A DNA stretch of 7,965 nucleotides, taken from assembly GCA_020853995.1 (NCBI GenBank), contig JADYXV010000336.1:1-7965 (forward strand), in the 5' to 3' direction. Source of the stretch: Novosphingobium sp. GTDB taxonomy: Bacteria; Pseudomonadota; Alphaproteobacteria; Sphingomonadales; Sphingomonadaceae. A model generated the notes under the pieces. The model was not told where the DNA came from, ran no database searches, and was given only the letters and a program-made list of their open reading frames with translations. Position 1 is the first letter of the stretch, and the number at the start of each line of letters is the position of its first letter. The translations under genes were made by a program, and so were the position numbers. Below, piece after piece: positions 7,001 through 7,965 of the stretch.

Positions 7001-7864
7001 ATGCCCAATCCCATCCTCCGCCAGAAGCTGGATTCCGGCACATTCTTCGTGATCCCTGGGATTCAGGACATGATCACCGCGGTCATAGCCGACAAGGTCG
7101 GGTTCGATATCGTCTATGGCACCGGCTATTGGCTCACCGCGTCTGCCTATGGCCTGCCCGATGCGGGCATCGCCACTTACACCGAAATGCGTGATCGCAT
7201 GGCCACACTCGTGCGCACCAGCAATGCTGCCGTTATCGCTGATGGTGATACCGGCTATGGCGGCCTGCTCAACGTCCACCACACAGTAAAGGGCTATGAG
7301 GAAGCGGGTGTCACCGCCATCCAGATCGAGGATCAGGAATTTCCCAAAAAGTGCGGCCACACCCCGTTCAAGCGCCTGATCTCTACAGAAGACATGGTCG
7401 AAAAGATCAAGGTCGCCATCGATGCCCGCACGTCCGATGATTTCGTGGTCATCGCCCGCACCGATGCGCGCGAAAGCGAAGGCCTTGATGGCGTGTTGCG
7501 CCGCATGGAGGCCTATTCAAAGGCCGGGGCCGACGTCCTTTTCCCCGAAGCCCTGCACAGCCATGAAGAAATGGCCAAGGCTTGCGCCGTGCTCGATAAA
7601 CCCTGCATGGCCAACATGTCGAACCACGGCAAAACCCCGGTTCCGCCCGCAGAGGTACTGGCGCAAATCGGCTATGCCTATGCCATCTACCCCTCGCTCA
7701 CCAGCCTTGCCGCCTGCGCCGCAATGGAAAAGGCGCTGCGTGATCTGAAGGATCACGGCATCGGCCAGCCCGATGGCCTGTTTGATTTTTCCGAATTCTG
7801 CTCGCTCATCGGCTTTGAAGACGTGTGGGCATTCGAAAAGAAGTGGGGCAAAGCAGGCGCATGA
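7001..7864 (+). CDS. Isocitrate lyase/PEP mutase superfamily C-C lyase with KKCGH motif (2-methylisocitrate or alkylmalate lyase-like)
   Basis: These Mg-dependent TIM-barrel enzymes cleave or form C-C or C-P bonds next to a 2-hydroxy or 2-keto acid. The 287-residue protein has the length of the short family (methylisocitrate lyase, dimethylmalate lyase, PEP mutase, oxaloacetate decarboxylase). Metal-site residues are in DGDTGYGG (81-88; D81, D83) and IED (109-111). KKCGH at 116-120 carries the catalytic cysteine C118 of true lyases and argues against a phosphonopyruvate mutase. RTDA (153-156), FPEA (181-184) and ANMSNHGKTP (204-213) complete the site. In methylisocitrate lyases the last segment reads more like NITEFG-TP, so the pocket here probably differs. 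The start has AAGGA at 8 nt. The stop overlaps the next ATG by 4 nt, so the lyase and the alcohol dehydrogenase are probably translationally coupled. Likely products would be pyruvate, glyoxylate or succinate-type acids, depending on substrate (inference). Confidence 0.88.
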   Translation: MPNPILRQKLDSGTFFVIPGIQDMITAVIADKVGFDIVYGTGYWLTASAYGLPDAGIATYTEMRDRMATLVRTSNAAVIADGDTGYGGLLNVHHTVKGYEEAGVTAIQIEDQEFPKKCGHTPFKRLISTEDMVEKIKVAIDARTSDDFVVIARTDARESEGLDGVLRRMEAYSKAGADVLFPEALHSHEEMAKACAVLDKPCMANMSNHGKTPVPPAEVLAQIGYAYAIYPSLTSLAACAAMEKALRDLKDHGIGQPDGLFDFSEFCSLIGFEDVWAFEKKWGKAGA

Positions 7865-7965
7865 CCACCCGCAAGATCGCCGCCGCCATCCTGTTCCAAA
7901 GCGGCAACAACCCCGCGCCTTATGCGCAAAACAAGCCGCTTTCGGTCATGTCGCTTGACCTTGCC
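7861..7965 (+). CDS. Zinc-type alcohol dehydrogenase (MDR superfamily), N-terminal fragment
   Basis: Only the first 35 residues are in the window; the gene runs off the right edge. The sequence MTTRKIAAAILFQ, then PAPYAQNKPLSVMSLDLA, matches the first beta-strands of medium-chain zinc alcohol dehydrogenases, particularly the group beginning with a 'RAAVL...G-PAPYA-SRPLSI' pattern, as I remember it. The zinc ligands and the Rossmann fold lie beyond the window, so activity cannot be checked. The ATG overlaps the lyase TGA (ATGA), which indicates the same operon and coupled translation. The expected role is NAD-dependent oxidation of an alcohol to an aldehyde or ketone, which would feed the aldehyde dehydrogenase encoded at the other end of the cluster (inference). 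Confidence 0.7.
   Translation, partial: MTTRKIAAAILFQSGNNPAPYAQNKPLSVMSLDLA

Noticed and set aside
7001..7864. Phosphonopyruvate/PEP mutase (phosphonate biosynthesis)
   Set aside because: The KKCGH motif with its catalytic cysteine marks C-C lyases of the superfamily, and no other phosphonate gene is nearby.

Overview
The window is GC-rich and looks like part of a catabolic island from an alphaproteobacterium, most likely a sphingomonad (Novosphingobium/Sphingobium type). That placement is inference. It rests on the TonB-dependent receptor with a 'DIVVTARKREE' TonB-box region, on the GC-rich codon use, and on a short GC-rich dispersed repeat of a kind I associate with these genomes. No rRNA, tRNA, CRISPR array or transposase is visible.

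Layout. The left part is transcribed leftward. It holds the 5' part of a TonB-dependent outer-membrane receptor (1-854), interrupted by an in-frame amber codon at 162-164, and upstream of it an intact NAD(P)-dependent aldehyde dehydrogenase (1033-2538). A 192-nt divergent gap (2539-2730) separates these from a rightward cluster: a hydantoinase/oxoprolinase A subunit (hyuA-type, 2731-4779), the matching B subunit (hyuB-type, 4990-6849), an isocitrate lyase/PEP mutase superfamily C-C lyase with a KKCGH active-site motif (7001-7864), and the start of a zinc-type alcohol dehydrogenase (from 7861, overlapping the lyase stop by 4 nt and running off the window). Two nearly identical repeats of about 85 nt (4853-4937 and 6861-6946), in the same orientation, lie immediately before hyuB and before the lyase gene.

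How the genes may work together (inference). The receptor would import a small organic substrate. The alcohol and aldehyde dehydrogenases would oxidise alcohol and aldehyde groups to an acid. The HyuA/HyuB pair would carry out an ATP-dependent step: opening of a cyclic amide or imide, or a carboxylation as in the related acetone and acetophenone carboxylases. The KKCGH lyase would cleave a malate- or isocitrate-like acid into central metabolites. The actual substrate cannot be read from the sequence. No acetone carboxylase gamma subunit, regulator or inner-membrane transporter is present in the window.

The points most worth a second look are the amber codon in the receptor, the paired repeats with covarying ends that bracket hyuB, and the uncommon combination of HyuAB with a KKCGH lyase.
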